Positions 30,774 to 40,334 of a stretch of 64,000 nt of DNA are shown here, piece by piece. This DNA is from Mastigias papua (taxonomy: Eukaryota > Cnidaria > Scyphozoa > Rhizostomeae > Mastigiidae), in assembly GCA_964019165.1 (NCBI GenBank), contig OZ025267.1, positions 23,012,503 to 23,076,502 of the forward strand, given 5' to 3'. Position numbers and translations under genes: made by a program. The notes below the pieces were generated by a model that was not told the DNA's origin, ran no database searches, and saw only the letters and a program-made list of their open reading frames with translations. Numbering within the stretch: the first letter of the stretch is position 1; every line of letters starts with the position of its first letter.

Positions 30774-31539
30774 TCAATGACCATTGAACTATAGGATACC
30801 ATTACTTAGAACGATCAATGGCCAAAAAGCGTTCGAATGACAATTGAACTATAGGATGCCATTACTTAGAACGACCAATGACCAAAAAGCGTTTGAATGA
30901 CCATTGAACTATAGGATATCATTACTTAGAACGACCAATGGCCAAAAAGCGTTTGAATGACCATTGAACTATAGGATATCATTACTTAGAACGACCAATG
31001 GCCAAAAAGCGTTTGAATGACCATTGAACTATAGGATACCATTACTTAGAACGACCAATGGCCAAAAAGCGTTTGAATAACCATTGAACTATAGGATACC
31101 ATTACTTAGAACGACCAATGGCCAAAAAGCGTTTGAATGACCATTGAACTATAGGATACCATTACTTAGAACGACCAATGGCCAAAAAGCGTTTGAATGA
31201 CCATTGAACTATAGGATACCATTACTTAGAACGACCAATGGCCAAAAAGCGTTTGAATGACCATTGAACTATAGGATATCATTACTTAGAACGACCAATG
31301 GCCAAAAAGCGTTTGAATAACCATTGAACTATAGGATACCATTACTTAGAACGACCAATGGCCAAAAAGCGTTTGAATGACCATTGAACTATAGGATACC
31401 ATTACTTAGAACGACCAATGGCCAAAAAGCGTTTGAATGACCATTGAACTATAGGATATCATTACTTAGAACGACCAATGGCCAAAAAGCGTTTGAATGA
31501 CCATTGAACTATAGGATACCATTACTTAGAACGACCAAT
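30774..31539. repeat. 60-bp minisatellite, left part
   Basis: Twelve full 60-bp units plus a 39-bp partial, nearly identical (sites vary such as atacc/atatc and gaatga/gaataa). The array is cut at 31539 by the Academ-like element and resumes at 34789. Confidence 0.95.
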
Positions 31540-31878
31540 TAGTGAGGTAAATTAGCGCCAATGAAGTTGTTGATGGGGTACCGACTGGACAAAAGTACCA
31601 TTTTTGCACACAAGGTGCATTTTGATGTGGAGATTCAGAAAATTCTCAAGAACCAAAGATTTTGCCAATATGGCGGCCGTGTGACGTCATTTTCCAAATA
31701 GGCGGAAATCCCTCGCTAAGATCGACCTACTCCACTGCAAGTGTCATATGGACTCATATAAGAGGCATGAAATGGACAAAAAGCATGCTTATACATCATC
31801 CTGAATTTTTTGATTTATAAAACCACCTATTGGACACTGTCCGATGTAATGAAGTGTCCGGTTTCTTTACGAATATGT
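31540..31878 (+). repeat. Left terminal inverted repeat of the Academ-like element
   Basis: About 339 bp, near-perfect reverse complement of 34461-34788, with about 11 extra bases close to the outer end (around 31556-31575). The inner end overlaps the presumed start of the transposase reading frame (first candidate codons 31810-31850). Confidence 0.9.
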
Positions 31879-34430
31879 GACTGTCCGATATTCGCTCAAT
31901 GCAAATACATTCAATGGAAGTGGCCTGAAGAGTTTGGTGAAGACAAGTTTCTAATCATGTTTTGCGGCCTCCATATTGAAAAGGCTTTATGGAATGCACT
32001 TGGGGACATGCTACAATCATCTGGATGGACAGTTGCACTAACAGAAGCTGCTGCATGACAACTTCAGGAACTGCTGATTCATATCTTCGCGCAGCACACA
32101 TCACACGTACGAGGCACGCACTTCAAGTGACTGCACTCGCTCTCTCATATCTTCAGAGAGAAGCCTACAACAAAGCAGCAGCTAATCTCCATGGAAAGCC
32201 ATTCGAAATTTGGCATCAGAAAATGACTAAGAGGAGCCCAATATATCAATTCTGGGACCTTGTTCTGAGGTTGGAAATGTTGGTATTGATTTTCATAAGA
32301 GCCCACAGGGAAAATAACTTTTGTCTTTATGTGGAATCACTTGAAGCACTCATGTTTGTCTTCTTTTCACTGGATCATTACAACTACAGTCGGTGGGTGT
32401 CCGTTCATCTACGTGATATGAAGTCCCTTCCACACAAAACAGAGGCTGAGTTTTCTCAAAATTGGGTAATTCAGAAAACTGGTCGCCGGTTTTCTAAAAT
32501 CCCATTAGATCAGGCTCATGAGCAAGAAAATGCCAAAGTCAAGGGTAAAGGTGGTGTAGTAGGCCTGACAGAAAATCCGGTGGCACTTAAAAGGTGGATT
32601 GTCGCAGGTCCTGAAACTGCAAGAATCATAGAAGAATTTGAGCAGGTTTTCCTTCCTGAAACGGACCTTGACATAAATTACCGGCATCACGAGGAAGGTG
32701 CCTCTGCCCAAGAAAAATTTCGTAAACAAGCATCAAGCCTCATTAAAGTCATCAATGAATACGGCAACCCTTTCATGGATGACTGCAAAGAATTACTTGT
32801 ATTGAATACTCGAGGCTGCGTAGATGATTCAGTGGTAAAATGTGTAGGAGAAATAGAGTGTCTTGGCAAAGAGCAGTACCAACAGTTCAAAAAAGAGGTT
32901 TTGGATTCCAGAAGTAAAAGCATTCATACCCCAATCACGGAAAACAAACTAAGCCTCTTCAGTTCGCGAAAGTCGAAATCATCGTCCAAAGCAAAGCAGT
33001 TAGCTGATCTTCGTAGCAATGCGGCACTATTTGGACGCTTGTACATTGCAAATCAAAAGAGAGAGGGAGATCCAGATGTATTTTTTAGACACGAGAATCA
33101 GTTACACCCTCCATCCCTTTCAGACCACGGTGTCCTGAGAGCCGGAAAGAAATCTGATTTGATCAACTGTCTTGACATAACGAAAAAGGATGCAATGGAA
33201 AGGGATTTTGATTGTAAAGTATTCGATGGAGCAGCATTGGTACACATCATAAAGCCGACGACAGTTGCCACCTTTGAGGAATATGGTAAAGAAGCATTCC
33301 TCGCCTTTATACAAAGAGAGTTGACCAAAGTGAAGCGAGTAGATGTGGTATGGGATCAATACTTGGATTCCAGCATAAAAGGTTCTGCTCGTGAGAAAAG
33401 AGGGAGTGGTGCTAGACGGAAAGTATATCCACAAACAAAAATACCGAGTAAATGGCTTGACTTTCTACGAGTCGCTGAAAATAAAGTGGAGCTCTTTGCA
33501 TTCCTAAATGATGTTGTCGCCAAATCTACGTTGCCAGAGCAGAAAGAAATACACTTGACGTCACAACAATCAGTGGTGTCGCTTGGGGAGTGCGTACAGA
33601 TGCCCAACTGCACACACGAAGAAGCTGACACAAGAATCGTTGTTCACGTGCTTGATGCTGCTAAGAATGGATGCAAGAAAATCGTTGTCCGAACAGTAGA
33701 CACGGATGTGTTAGTTATTCTTGTTGGACAGTTTCACGAGATCAAAGAAAGACATCCCAGCCTAGAGCTCTGGCTGGCATTCGGTGTTGGGAAGGATTTT
33801 ACCATGTATAGCATAAATGAAATATGCAGTAAATTTGAAAAATATATTTGTCAAGCTCTGCCCGTCTTTCATGCATTCACTGGCTGTGACACTACATCTT
33901 CATTTCACGGCAAAGGGAAAAAGACTGCATGGGAAGCTTGGAAAGCATATCCTGACATAAGTTCAACATTCAAGTTCATGGCTGATCATCCATTTGCTGC
34001 CGTGGAAGTAAATTCTCAAATTTTCCGCCAGTTAGAAAGGTTTACAGTTGTGCTCTATGACAAAACAAGCGTTCTTGAAACAGTGAATGAAGCACGTCGG
34101 GAACTGTTTTGCAAGAAGGGCCGGAACCTGGAAAACCTTCCTCCGACACAAGATGCATTGGCACAGCACATAAAGAGGGTAGCATACCAAGCAGGCATAT
34201 GGACAACGGCTTCAAATGCAACAAATCCGATTCCACTACCAAGTGCCTGGGGCTGGGAAAAAATTGACGGAAAATGGCAGCCTTTATGGATGACACAACC
34301 TGAGGCAGCCAGTGCCTGTTCAGAGTTGATCAAATGCCACTGTTCCTCGAATGGAAAATGCACAAGGTGCAAATGTGCCAAAGTGGGACTCCCATGTACT
34401 GATCTATGTACTTGTGGGTGTGAAGTATGA
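31810..34430 (+). pseudogene. Academ-like transposase with XPG/PIN-like nuclease core and Cys-rich C terminus, one frameshift
   Basis: Two overlapping frames. 31810-32058 gives QCKYIQWKWPEEFGEDKFL and LHIEKALWNALGDMLQSSGW, ending LTEAAA. 31989-34430 (813 codons) resumes with TSGTADSYLRAAHITRTRHA at about 32060; the two together look like one protein broken by a small indel near 32050. In the 813-residue frame: EEADTR (544-549), TVDTDVLVIL with Asp571 and Asp573, and GCDTTSSFHGKGKKTAW (Gly632, Asp634, GKG at 641-643). This order of acidic residues and the GCD...G-x-G helix-hairpin-helix-like block resembles FEN1/XPG nucleases. The C-terminal CHCSSNGKC/CKCAKVGLPC/CTCGC (about 783-811) is a CXC/tesmin-like zinc-binding pattern. 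No DDE triad or helicase was recognised. It is full-length apart from the frameshift. Confidence 0.65.
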
Positions 34431-34460
34431 ACAAAGACAGACATTTAGAACTTTTTGGAA

Positions 34461-34788
34461 ACATATTCGTAAAGAAACCGGACACTTCATTACATCGGAC
34501 AGTGTCCAATAGGTGTTTTTATAAATCAAAAAATTCAGGATGATGTTTAAGCATGCTTTTTGTCCATTCCATGCCTCTTATATGAGTCCATATGACACTT
34601 GCAGTGGAGTAGGTCATTCTTAGCGAGGGATTTCCGCCTATTTGGAAAATGACGTCACACGGCCGCCATATTGGCAAAATTTTTGGTTCTTGAGAATTTT
34701 CTGAATCTCCACATCAAAATGTACCTTGTGTGCAAAAATGGTACTTTTGTCCAGTCGGTACCCCAAAAATCACTAATTCACCTAACTA
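34461..34788 (-). repeat. Right terminal inverted repeat of the Academ-like element
   Basis: About 328 bp, matching the left repeat through acatattcgtaaagaaaccg at its inner edge. Differences are few, suggesting a fairly recent insertion. Confidence 0.9.
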
Positions 34789-34985
34789 AATGGCCAAAAA
34801 GCGTTTGAATGACCATTGAACTATAGGATACCATTACTTAGAACGACCAATGGCCAAAAAGCGTTTGAATGACCATTGAACTATAGGATATCATTACTTA
34901 GAGCGACCAATGGCCAAAAAGCGTTTGAATGACCATTGAACTATAGGATACCATTACTTAGAACGACCAATGGTCAAAGAGCGTT
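34789..34985. repeat. 60-bp minisatellite, right part
   Basis: Continuation of the 30774-31539 array: a 24-bp partial unit, two full units and most of a third, ending at about 34985, where CR1/L2-like LINE coding sequence starts. Confidence 0.95.
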
Positions 34986-35230
34986 TTCTTTTCGCGGTGC
35001 AAAGCTCTGGAACAGTTTAGAAAGAGAAACTAAATCGACACCCTCCCCAAAATTTTTCAAAAAGCAACTATCGAAGGACTTATAGCCTTAATTTTATTTC
35101 TACTTTCTTTGTCATAGATTTTGTATTATATTTTATTGTAAATTAGGTATATACATTCCTTTTCAACAGCTTGGTTCGAAGAACATATATTATATGAAAC
35201 TTATAACCTGTATAAATATTTTAAAATGAA
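34984..35230 (+). mobile_element. CR1/L2-like LINE terminal fragment
   Basis: Frame from 34984 reads FSFRGAKLWNSLERETKSTP and FKKQLSKDL, with a stop at 35083-35085, the extreme C-terminus of a CR1/L2-type ORF2. The following 3' UTR ends in an imperfect (TGAA)n tail (aaaatgaaatgaattgaagg), as in L2 LINEs. The upstream part is replaced by minisatellite DNA. Confidence 0.65.
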
Positions 35231-35639
35231 ATGAATTGAAGGCAAAAATTTTTCTAAGTCTCCAAAACTTTATGTGCTTTAAAAGTTTGGTGGCAAAAAA
35301 AATTCGGTGAAAAAATATTTCATTGCTCTCTCATCATCAAAATTAAATCCCACCGAAATTTTTTGTACTTAATGTAGTTATAGAAGAAGAACTAGCTTTC
35401 CTCCATCCACTTGAAGGGCATAACTTACACTCACATGTTCTGATCTTCTTGACATTTGCACCTTTGATCTATGTTAATAGAGTTATGGCAAATGCAAATT
35501 TTCAGTGTCAAAGCCTTACTCCTTCCAAAATTGTATTTTAAAATGAAATGTGATTTATAAAATGAAATGTCATAGGATAATACCTCATTGAAAATTCAGA
35601 AGGTGCCATAATGTATACAGATGATAATTTTCGGTTTAC
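35231..35639. other. Right end of the outer TIR element and unassigned flank
   Basis: Contains tttggtggcaaaaaaaattc and similar subterminal motifs and the right TIR ending at 35374. Nothing recognised from 35377 to 35639. Confidence 0.35.
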
Positions 35640-35774
35640 TAGGCAAGCAGGATCGACCCATGAAAGAAGAACTCGCATCTCGTATTCAGGCAACATCATG
35701 TGCATTTGGACGTCTGCGAGAAAGATTGTTTGACTCTCATGATATAACGACAAAAACCAAAGTCAAAGTCTACA
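35640..35774 (+). pseudogene. LINE K fragment, 5' side of the J insertion
   Basis: Reads LLGKQDRPMKEELASRIQAT, SCAFGRLRERLFDSHDITTK and TKVKVY, the post-RT region of a LINE ORF2 (YLG---... EI--RI--A--AF--L---). It is cut by LINE J at a 10-bp target duplication and continues at 39257. Confidence 0.6.
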
Positions 35775-35786
35775 TCATCATCATCA

Positions 35787-38700
35787 TCATCTTGTGCCAT
35801 CTGCTCCCAGCAGGTTGGCTGTTATGGACCTCCATTCTTGTCTGTTCTCCGCAGCTCTCACGCATTCGCCATAAGTCTTTCCTGTCCAGTCCTTGATGTT
35901 AGTTGCCCATATAATTCTTGGCCTTCCTTTTCCCCTTTTTCCGTTTATTTTCCCTTCTAATAAAAGTCTCTGTAGCCCATTCTGTCTTACCATATGCCCG
36001 AAATATTTGGCCTTCCTTTTTCTGATACTTTCAATCAGTAGTCTCTTTATCTTCATCATGCCCAACACATCTTCATTCGTCTTATGCTCAGTGTATGATA
36101 TCCTTAACATTCGCCTATAGCACCACATTTCAAATGCTTCCAATCGCCTACTTATAGCCCTTGAAATGGTCCATGTTTCAACTCCGTAGGTAAGTGTAGA
36201 CCAAACATAGCATTTTAGTAGCCTAAATCTCAAACTAATGTTTATGTTTCTGCATGTCAACAATTTCTTCATGTTAGCGAAAGCTCTTTTTGCAATTAGA
36301 ATACGTCGTGCTATTTCTGCATCACTTCTGCCATCTTCCCTTGTCATATGCCCTAGGTAAACGAACTTAGATACTTGCTCAATTGGCTTTCCGTCAAGTT
36401 CTAAATCTATTAATTTATGTGCCGTTTTACTAACTACCATACTCTTTGTTTTTACGATGTTCATCTCCATTCCATACGGTTTCCCACATGTATTTACTTT
36501 ATCGAGTAGTGTCTGTAAATCTGCTGCATTTAAGGCTATTAGTGCTGTGTCATCCGCATATCTCAAATCATTAATATTCATACCACCGATATTAACTCCA
36601 TTTCTATCTATTATTTCTTTAAAGATTTTCTCTGTATACAAATTAAATAAATTTGGTGACAGGACACATCCCTGGCGAACACCTCTCTTGATGCTAAATT
36701 CTGATGAAAACTCTGCTTTTGTTCTAACCACAGCTGTTTGACCCCAGTATAGCCCTGCAATAATTCTCAAATCTTTTTCATCAATTCCTATTTCCTTTAG
36801 ACACTCAATCAGCTTGGAATGTTTCACTTTATCAAACGCTTTCTTATAGTCAATAAAACAGATAAAAACGTCTTGTCCCAGCTCAAGAATTCGCTCACAA
36901 ATAATTCTTAAATTGAATATACCCTCTCTTGTTCCAATCCTAGGTCGGAAACCACTCTGAAAGATGCTAATTTCTTGATCTATTTTTGCTATAACCCGTT
37001 TTTGTATGATCTTCAATAAAAGCTTCGTCATATGACTCATCAAACTTATGGTACGAAAATCTGAGCAACTGTGTGCATTTGGCTTTTTTGGTATAGGCAC
37101 AAAGATTGATTGTCTCATGTCTTTTGGAATAGAACCAGTGTGATAGATGTCATTGCATATCTCTGTGATGATGTTTAGGTTGTTGCTATCTAATGCTGTC
37201 AAAACCTCAGCTGATATTTCATCTGGGCCTGTGGCCTTCCCTCTTTTCATTACTCTAATTGCTGCCTCAACTTCTGACTTAAAAATTGCCTTACCAGTAA
37301 GAGCATTGTTGTCTGACAAGGGCTGTCTTTCATCATCATACAATTTAGCTATGTATTCAACCCATCTATCTGCTACATCTTTTTGTTCAAACAGTATCCT
37401 TCCATCTTTGCTCTCTATGCATCCAGAACTCCGTTTCCTTGATTTTAAAGTTGTCAGTTGTTTTACTCTATTATGCATCTCCTTAACTTTGTGTCCCCTA
37501 TCAAGTTCCTCCACCTCTTGGCATTGCTGTATCATCCAATCTTCTTTTGCACTTCTACACATGTCAATAACTTTTCGGTTTAACTTGTCATATTGCTTTG
37601 GATCATTATTTTTGGCTATTCTTCTGAGATCCATTTTGTCTAGAATGTCATCTGTCATCCACTTCTGCTTCTTAGTAATACTTTTTCTCGGTAGAATCTC
37701 TTGTGCAGTTCTATGTAAAGCGTTCTTTACATAGTCCCATTTCCTCTGTACTGTATCTGTACTATCTGGCGCTTGTTCCTGTTCCTCTACATTAAGAACA
37801 TCAAATTTATTTTGAATTGCAACATTGAACCTACTTCTGATGTTTTCCTCTTTCAACATATCTAGATTCAGCTGACCTTGCCTTTTCTTTGTTTGTACTT
37901 TTTTAAGCTTAATTTTCAATTTCATGACTACTGGGTTATGATCTGAATTGATATCTGCTCCTGGGTATGTCTTGACTCTTCTAACTCCATTCTTGAACCT
38001 GCTGTTTATCATAATGTAATCTATTTGATTTCGAGTTTCTTTGTCTGGGCTTTGCCATGTGTAGAGCCTTCTTGGATGTTGCTGAAACCATGTGTTTGTG
38101 ATTACTAGATTGTGCTGTTGGCAAAACTCTATTAGCCTTTCACCACGTTCATTTGTGTCTCCTAGCCCATATCTTCCAACTGTATTCTCTAACGTGGTTC
38201 CTACCTTAGCACTAAAGTCACCCATTATGCATGTAACCTCTCCAGATTTAATCCTTTGAATCACATTCTCTATCTTTTCATAGAAAGCCTCAATTTCCTC
38301 ATCTGCATGATCTTGAGTGGGAGCATACACTTGTATTATATTAACATTGAAAGGCTTTCCTCTTATCTTCACCATTATTATTCTGTCTGATACCGGCCAG
38401 TAACCTATGATAGAATTTACTAATCTTTTCCCTAAAATGATACCTACTCCATTTTTATGTTCATCTCCTCCTGAATATATCATGGTATATTTGTCCTTCG
38501 CTATTCTTCCATTCTCTGTCCACCTCACTTCCGATAGTCCCAGTATGTCAATGCTCATTCTATTCAACTCCTGTACAGCATTGTCTAGCTGTCCTGATTG
38601 ATACAAAGTTCTGATGTTCCACGTCCCGATATTTAAGATTTCACCTCTAGTTTTCAGTACTGCATTGTCAAACAACCTCCTTCCAGTTGGGTTTGGGTGG

Positions 38701-38828
38701 CCATCGTCATTCGCAGCCCTATTAGCCGGATGGCTACTAACTTCTTCCCTGTCATTTGAATCCGGAAGAGTCGCAGGAGGCTCAACTCGTCCTTCTCTAT
38801 CTTCTTCAATTCTATTAACCAGATCCAT
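35787..38828 (-). CDS. LINE J ORF2: APE endonuclease plus reverse transcriptase (RTE)
   Basis: 1,013 codons from a true ATG (38826-38828), about the usual RTE ORF2 length. Residues 65-300 are the APE-type endonuclease: NIGTWNIRTL, LSEVRW (Glu100), QVYAPTQDH, MGDFSAKVG (Asp204, Ser206), TWQSPDKETRNQIDYIM, NSDHNPV (Asp296, His297). Most family members have Asn in the GDFN position, so Ser206 may weaken cleavage. RT region from about residue 560: GKATGPDEISAEVL, FRTISLMSHMTKLLLKII, FQSGFRPRIGTREGI, CFIDYKKAFDKVKH, IKRGVRQGCVLSPNLFNLYT, LRYADDTALIA (Asp759-Asp760). C-terminal part RRMLRISYTEHKTNEDVL, KAKYFGHMVR, GKRGKGRPRIIWATNIKDW. No frameshift or stop. It nicks target DNA and copies its own RNA. 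Confidence 0.9.
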   Translation of the reverse strand: MDLVNRIEEDREGRVEPPATLPDSNDREEVSSHPANRAANDDGHPNPTGRRLFDNAVLKTRGEILNIGTWNIRTLYQSGQLDNAVQELNRMSIDILGLSEVRWTENGRIAKDKYTMIYSGGDEHKNGVGIILGKRLVNSIIGYWPVSDRIIMVKIRGKPFNVNIIQVYAPTQDHADEEIEAFYEKIENVIQRIKSGEVTCIMGDFSAKVGTTLENTVGRYGLGDTNERGERLIEFCQQHNLVITNTWFQQHPRRLYTWQSPDKETRNQIDYIMINSRFKNGVRRVKTYPGADINSDHNPVVMKLKIKLKKVQTKKRQGQLNLDMLKEENIRSRFNVAIQNKFDVLNVEEQEQAPDSTDTVQRKWDYVKNALHRTAQEILPRKSITKKQKWMTDDILDKMDLRRIAKNNDPKQYDKLNRKVIDMCRSAKEDWMIQQCQEVEELDRGHKVKEMHNRVKQLTTLKSRKRSSGCIESKDGRILFEQKDVADRWVEYIAKLYDDERQPLSDNNALTGKAIFKSEVEAAIRVMKRGKATGPDEISAEVLTALDSNNLNIITEICNDIYHTGSIPKDMRQSIFVPIPKKPNAHSCSDFRTISLMSHMTKLLLKIIQKRVIAKIDQEISIFQSGFRPRIGTREGIFNLRIICERILELGQDVFICFIDYKKAFDKVKHSKLIECLKEIGIDEKDLRIIAGLYWGQTAVVRTKAEFSSEFSIKRGVRQGCVLSPNLFNLYTEKIFKEIIDRNGVNIGGMNINDLRYADDTALIALNAADLQTLLDKVNTCGKPYGMEMNIVKTKSMVVSKTAHKLIDLELDGKPIEQVSKFVYLGHMTREDGRSDAEIARRILIAKRAFANMKKLLTCRNINISLRFRLLKCYVWSTLTYGVETWTISRAISRRLEAFEMWCYRRMLRISYTEHKTNEDVLGMMKIKRLLIESIRKRKAKYFGHMVRQNGLQRLLLEGKINGKRGKGRPRIIWATNIKDWTGKTYGECVRAAENRQEWRSITANLLGADGTR

Positions 38829-38953
38829 AACAAACTATTGGTATTTACATGGTGGGGCCCTAATCCCTTCCACGGAAGCTGGCCACAAGTCTTCATCATC
38901 AAGAGTATGCCCTGAGTCTGCCTCACACTTTGCTGTTGTGCCTTTGGAGCCAT
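38654..38953 (-). CDS. Possible small upstream ORF overlapping LINE J ORF2
   Basis: 99 codons from ATG at 38951-38953, overlapping the start of ORF2 by 175 bases in another frame. The product (MAPKAQQQSVRQTQGILLMM, then KKIEKDELSLLRLFRIQMTG) has no recognised domain. Some RTE LINEs have a short ORF1 that overlaps or precedes ORF2, so this may be its counterpart or just an upstream reading frame. Confidence 0.25.
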   Translation of the reverse strand: MAPKAQQQSVRQTQGILLMMKTCGQLPWKGLGPHHVNTNSLLWIWLIELKKIEKDELSLLRLFRIQMTGKKLVAIRLIGLRMTMATQTQLEGGCLTMQY

Positions 38954-39256
38954 TGTCTTCTCTTAAAGATCTTCTGCCTCCTCTGCCACTCCAGACTTCA
39001 TGCACTTACAGGGGTGATGTCCCCTTTTACAGCAACCCAAACGGATTACTGATACCCTCTACTTAGTTTAGCTCACCAGTCGAGGTGATGTACCATGGTG
39101 TGGCCGTTGGTGTGCACTACCAACTACTTGGAGCCATAAGTGAGAGCTGTGTAGCAGTGGAGGACCAGAGTTCCTATCCACATCCAGAATGACCGGAATG
39201 TGCGACTGACAGGTCTACAAAGGTGCTACCCCTCACATACTACACCGAACACCACC

Positions 39257-40140
39257 AAAGTCTTCAACTAATGTTTAATGCCAATTTTAGTGTATGGAAG
39301 CAAAACATGGACTTTATGCCAACATCAAGTTAGAAAATTCCACACAATTCAGCAAAGACATCTTCGGTTAATTTTGAAGATCAAGTGGGATCATTTCGTC
39401 AGTAATGAGGAGGTTCTAAAGCGTGCGGGTGTTGAAGACATTGAATTCAAGCTAGTTGGAAATCGTTTGCATTGGCTTGGCCATATTTGTAGAATGGATG
39501 ATAACAGATCAGTCAAGGCCCTCTTACACAGTGAATTATTTCATGGATCTCGACCTGTTGGTCGACCCTATCTAAGATTTAAGGATACTTGCAAAAATGC
39601 TTTGAACTGTGGTCATGTATTAGATCTATGGAAGACTATTGTAGATAACAGACAAGAATGGAGAATGCTAATTTGCACTGTCTGTGAAAGTCATGACATA
39701 AAAAGAGTGAAGGAGGACGAGAATCGCAGAGAGAGAAGGAGACAAAAGAAGTCAAGACCATAAAACTTTACTGTGTAGTATCCGTTGTTTTTCGGTTTAT
39801 AGGCGTATTATTATGGACCTGTTTTGGTCAGGAAAGAGATGTAAATATGACTTCCATTATAATATATTTGATGAGCAGGACATAGTGTGATGATTTTTGA
39901 GAGACTTTTGAACAATATTTTTCTACTTTTCATTTTTGTGCTAATTTTCAACTTTTCACAACAGTTAATTTCTCTTTACTTTTATATTTGTATTTTAGCT
40001 TTTTGTTTGCTTTTCTATTCATTTGCTTCAGTTGGTATATTTATATTAGAATAACAAAGGGCCCAGAGTCTATAGCATTAGTCCCAATCATAGTAGGCTA
40101 ATTCTCATCCGTTTTTACATTTTTGTATAATTGATGTTTT
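39257..40140 (+). pseudogene. LINE K ORF2 C-terminus and 3' UTR, right of the J insertion
   Basis: After the duplicated target site the LINE K frame resumes (39278-39763): MPILVYGSKTWTLCQHQVRK, RHLRLILKIKWDHFVSNEEV, NRLHWLGHICRMDDNRSVKA, SRPVGRPYLRFKDTCKNAL and VDNRQEWR, ending in a basic tail. These are standard C-terminal LINE ORF2 features. An in-frame TAA just after the junction shows K is dead. The 3' UTR runs to roughly 40140 without a clear tail. Confidence 0.65.
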
Positions 40141-40216
40141 CAATAGTCTTGTACTGGAACTGATCCTATTGATATATTAAACCATGTAGTCTACTTGGGG
40201 ATTCATTCCTCTAAGG

Positions 40217-40267
40217 TCTTCATGCCTACACACACACACACGCACACGCACACGCACACGCACACGC

Positions 40268-40332
<65 letters not shown>
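40217..40332. repeat. (CA)n microsatellite with CG-containing interruptions
   Basis: About 115 bp of alternating purine-pyrimidine: (cacacg)-type repeats followed by about 30 CA repeats and ending acgtgtat. Such tracts can adopt Z-DNA. It lies between LINE K and the satellite block. Confidence 0.95.

Positions 40333-40334
<2 letters not shown>

Larger units (their letters stand above)
31540..34788 (+). mobile_element. Academ-like DNA transposon, 3,249 bp, inserted in the minisatellite
   Basis: Long terminal inverted repeats (left 31540-31878, right 34461-34788, about 330 bp) ending TAGTGAGGTAAATTAG and TAGTTAGGTGAATTAG. The minisatellite unit reads accAATggcc without insertion, and here AAT is present on both sides (31537-31539, 34789-34791), so the element made a 3-bp target duplication. 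It carries one large ORF whose product has an XPG/PIN-like nuclease pattern and a Cys-rich end. The Academ superfamily has been described, as I recall, with XPG-type nuclease transposases and 3-4-bp duplications; this is the best match. A PIF/Harbinger element (3-bp TWA) is excluded by the protein. Confidence 0.75.
29951..35374. mobile_element. Candidate TIR DNA transposon (TA target duplication) enclosing the minisatellite and Academ-like element
   Basis: The left end CATTAAGTGCCAGAAATTTC matches the reverse complement of the right end CATTAAGTACAAAAAATTTC, each followed by a cggt motif. TA flanks both ends (29949-29950 and 35375-35376), as for Tc1/mariner-type elements. Subterminal copies of attcggtgg occur inside both ends. 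No transposase was recognised. The span is largely filled by a minisatellite, a nested transposon and a CR1/L2-like LINE tail, so the original element would be about 2 kb or less. The inverted match is only about 27 bp with mismatches. Confidence 0.45.
35775..39256 (-). mobile_element. LINE J: full-length RTE LINE inserted in LINE K
   Basis: Flanked by AAAGTCTACA (35765-35774) and AAAGTCTTCA (39257-39266), a 10-bp target duplication with one mismatch. LINE K's protein resumes on the far side. Leader 38829-39256, one long ORF2, and a (GAT)n tail. The stop codon TGA lies at the start of the tail itself, leaving a 3' UTR of about 12 bases, an extreme case of the short 3' UTR known in RTE LINEs. 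Apparently intact ends and an open frame mark this as the youngest LINE in the window. Confidence 0.85.

Noticed and set aside
30774..31539. 60-bp repeat as a CRISPR array
   Set aside because: Units are contiguous with no variable spacers, and the context is eukaryotic.
31989..34430. The 813-codon frame as a host or phage-derived nuclease gene
   Set aside because: It lies wholly between matching TIRs, is preceded by a frame-shifted piece of the same protein, and sits inside a minisatellite with a target duplication.
31537..34791. PIF/Harbinger or CACTA as the class of the 3.2-kb element
   Set aside because: The 3-bp duplication would fit, but the protein has no DDE transposase motifs, the ends are not CACTA, and AAT is not the TWA target of Harbinger.
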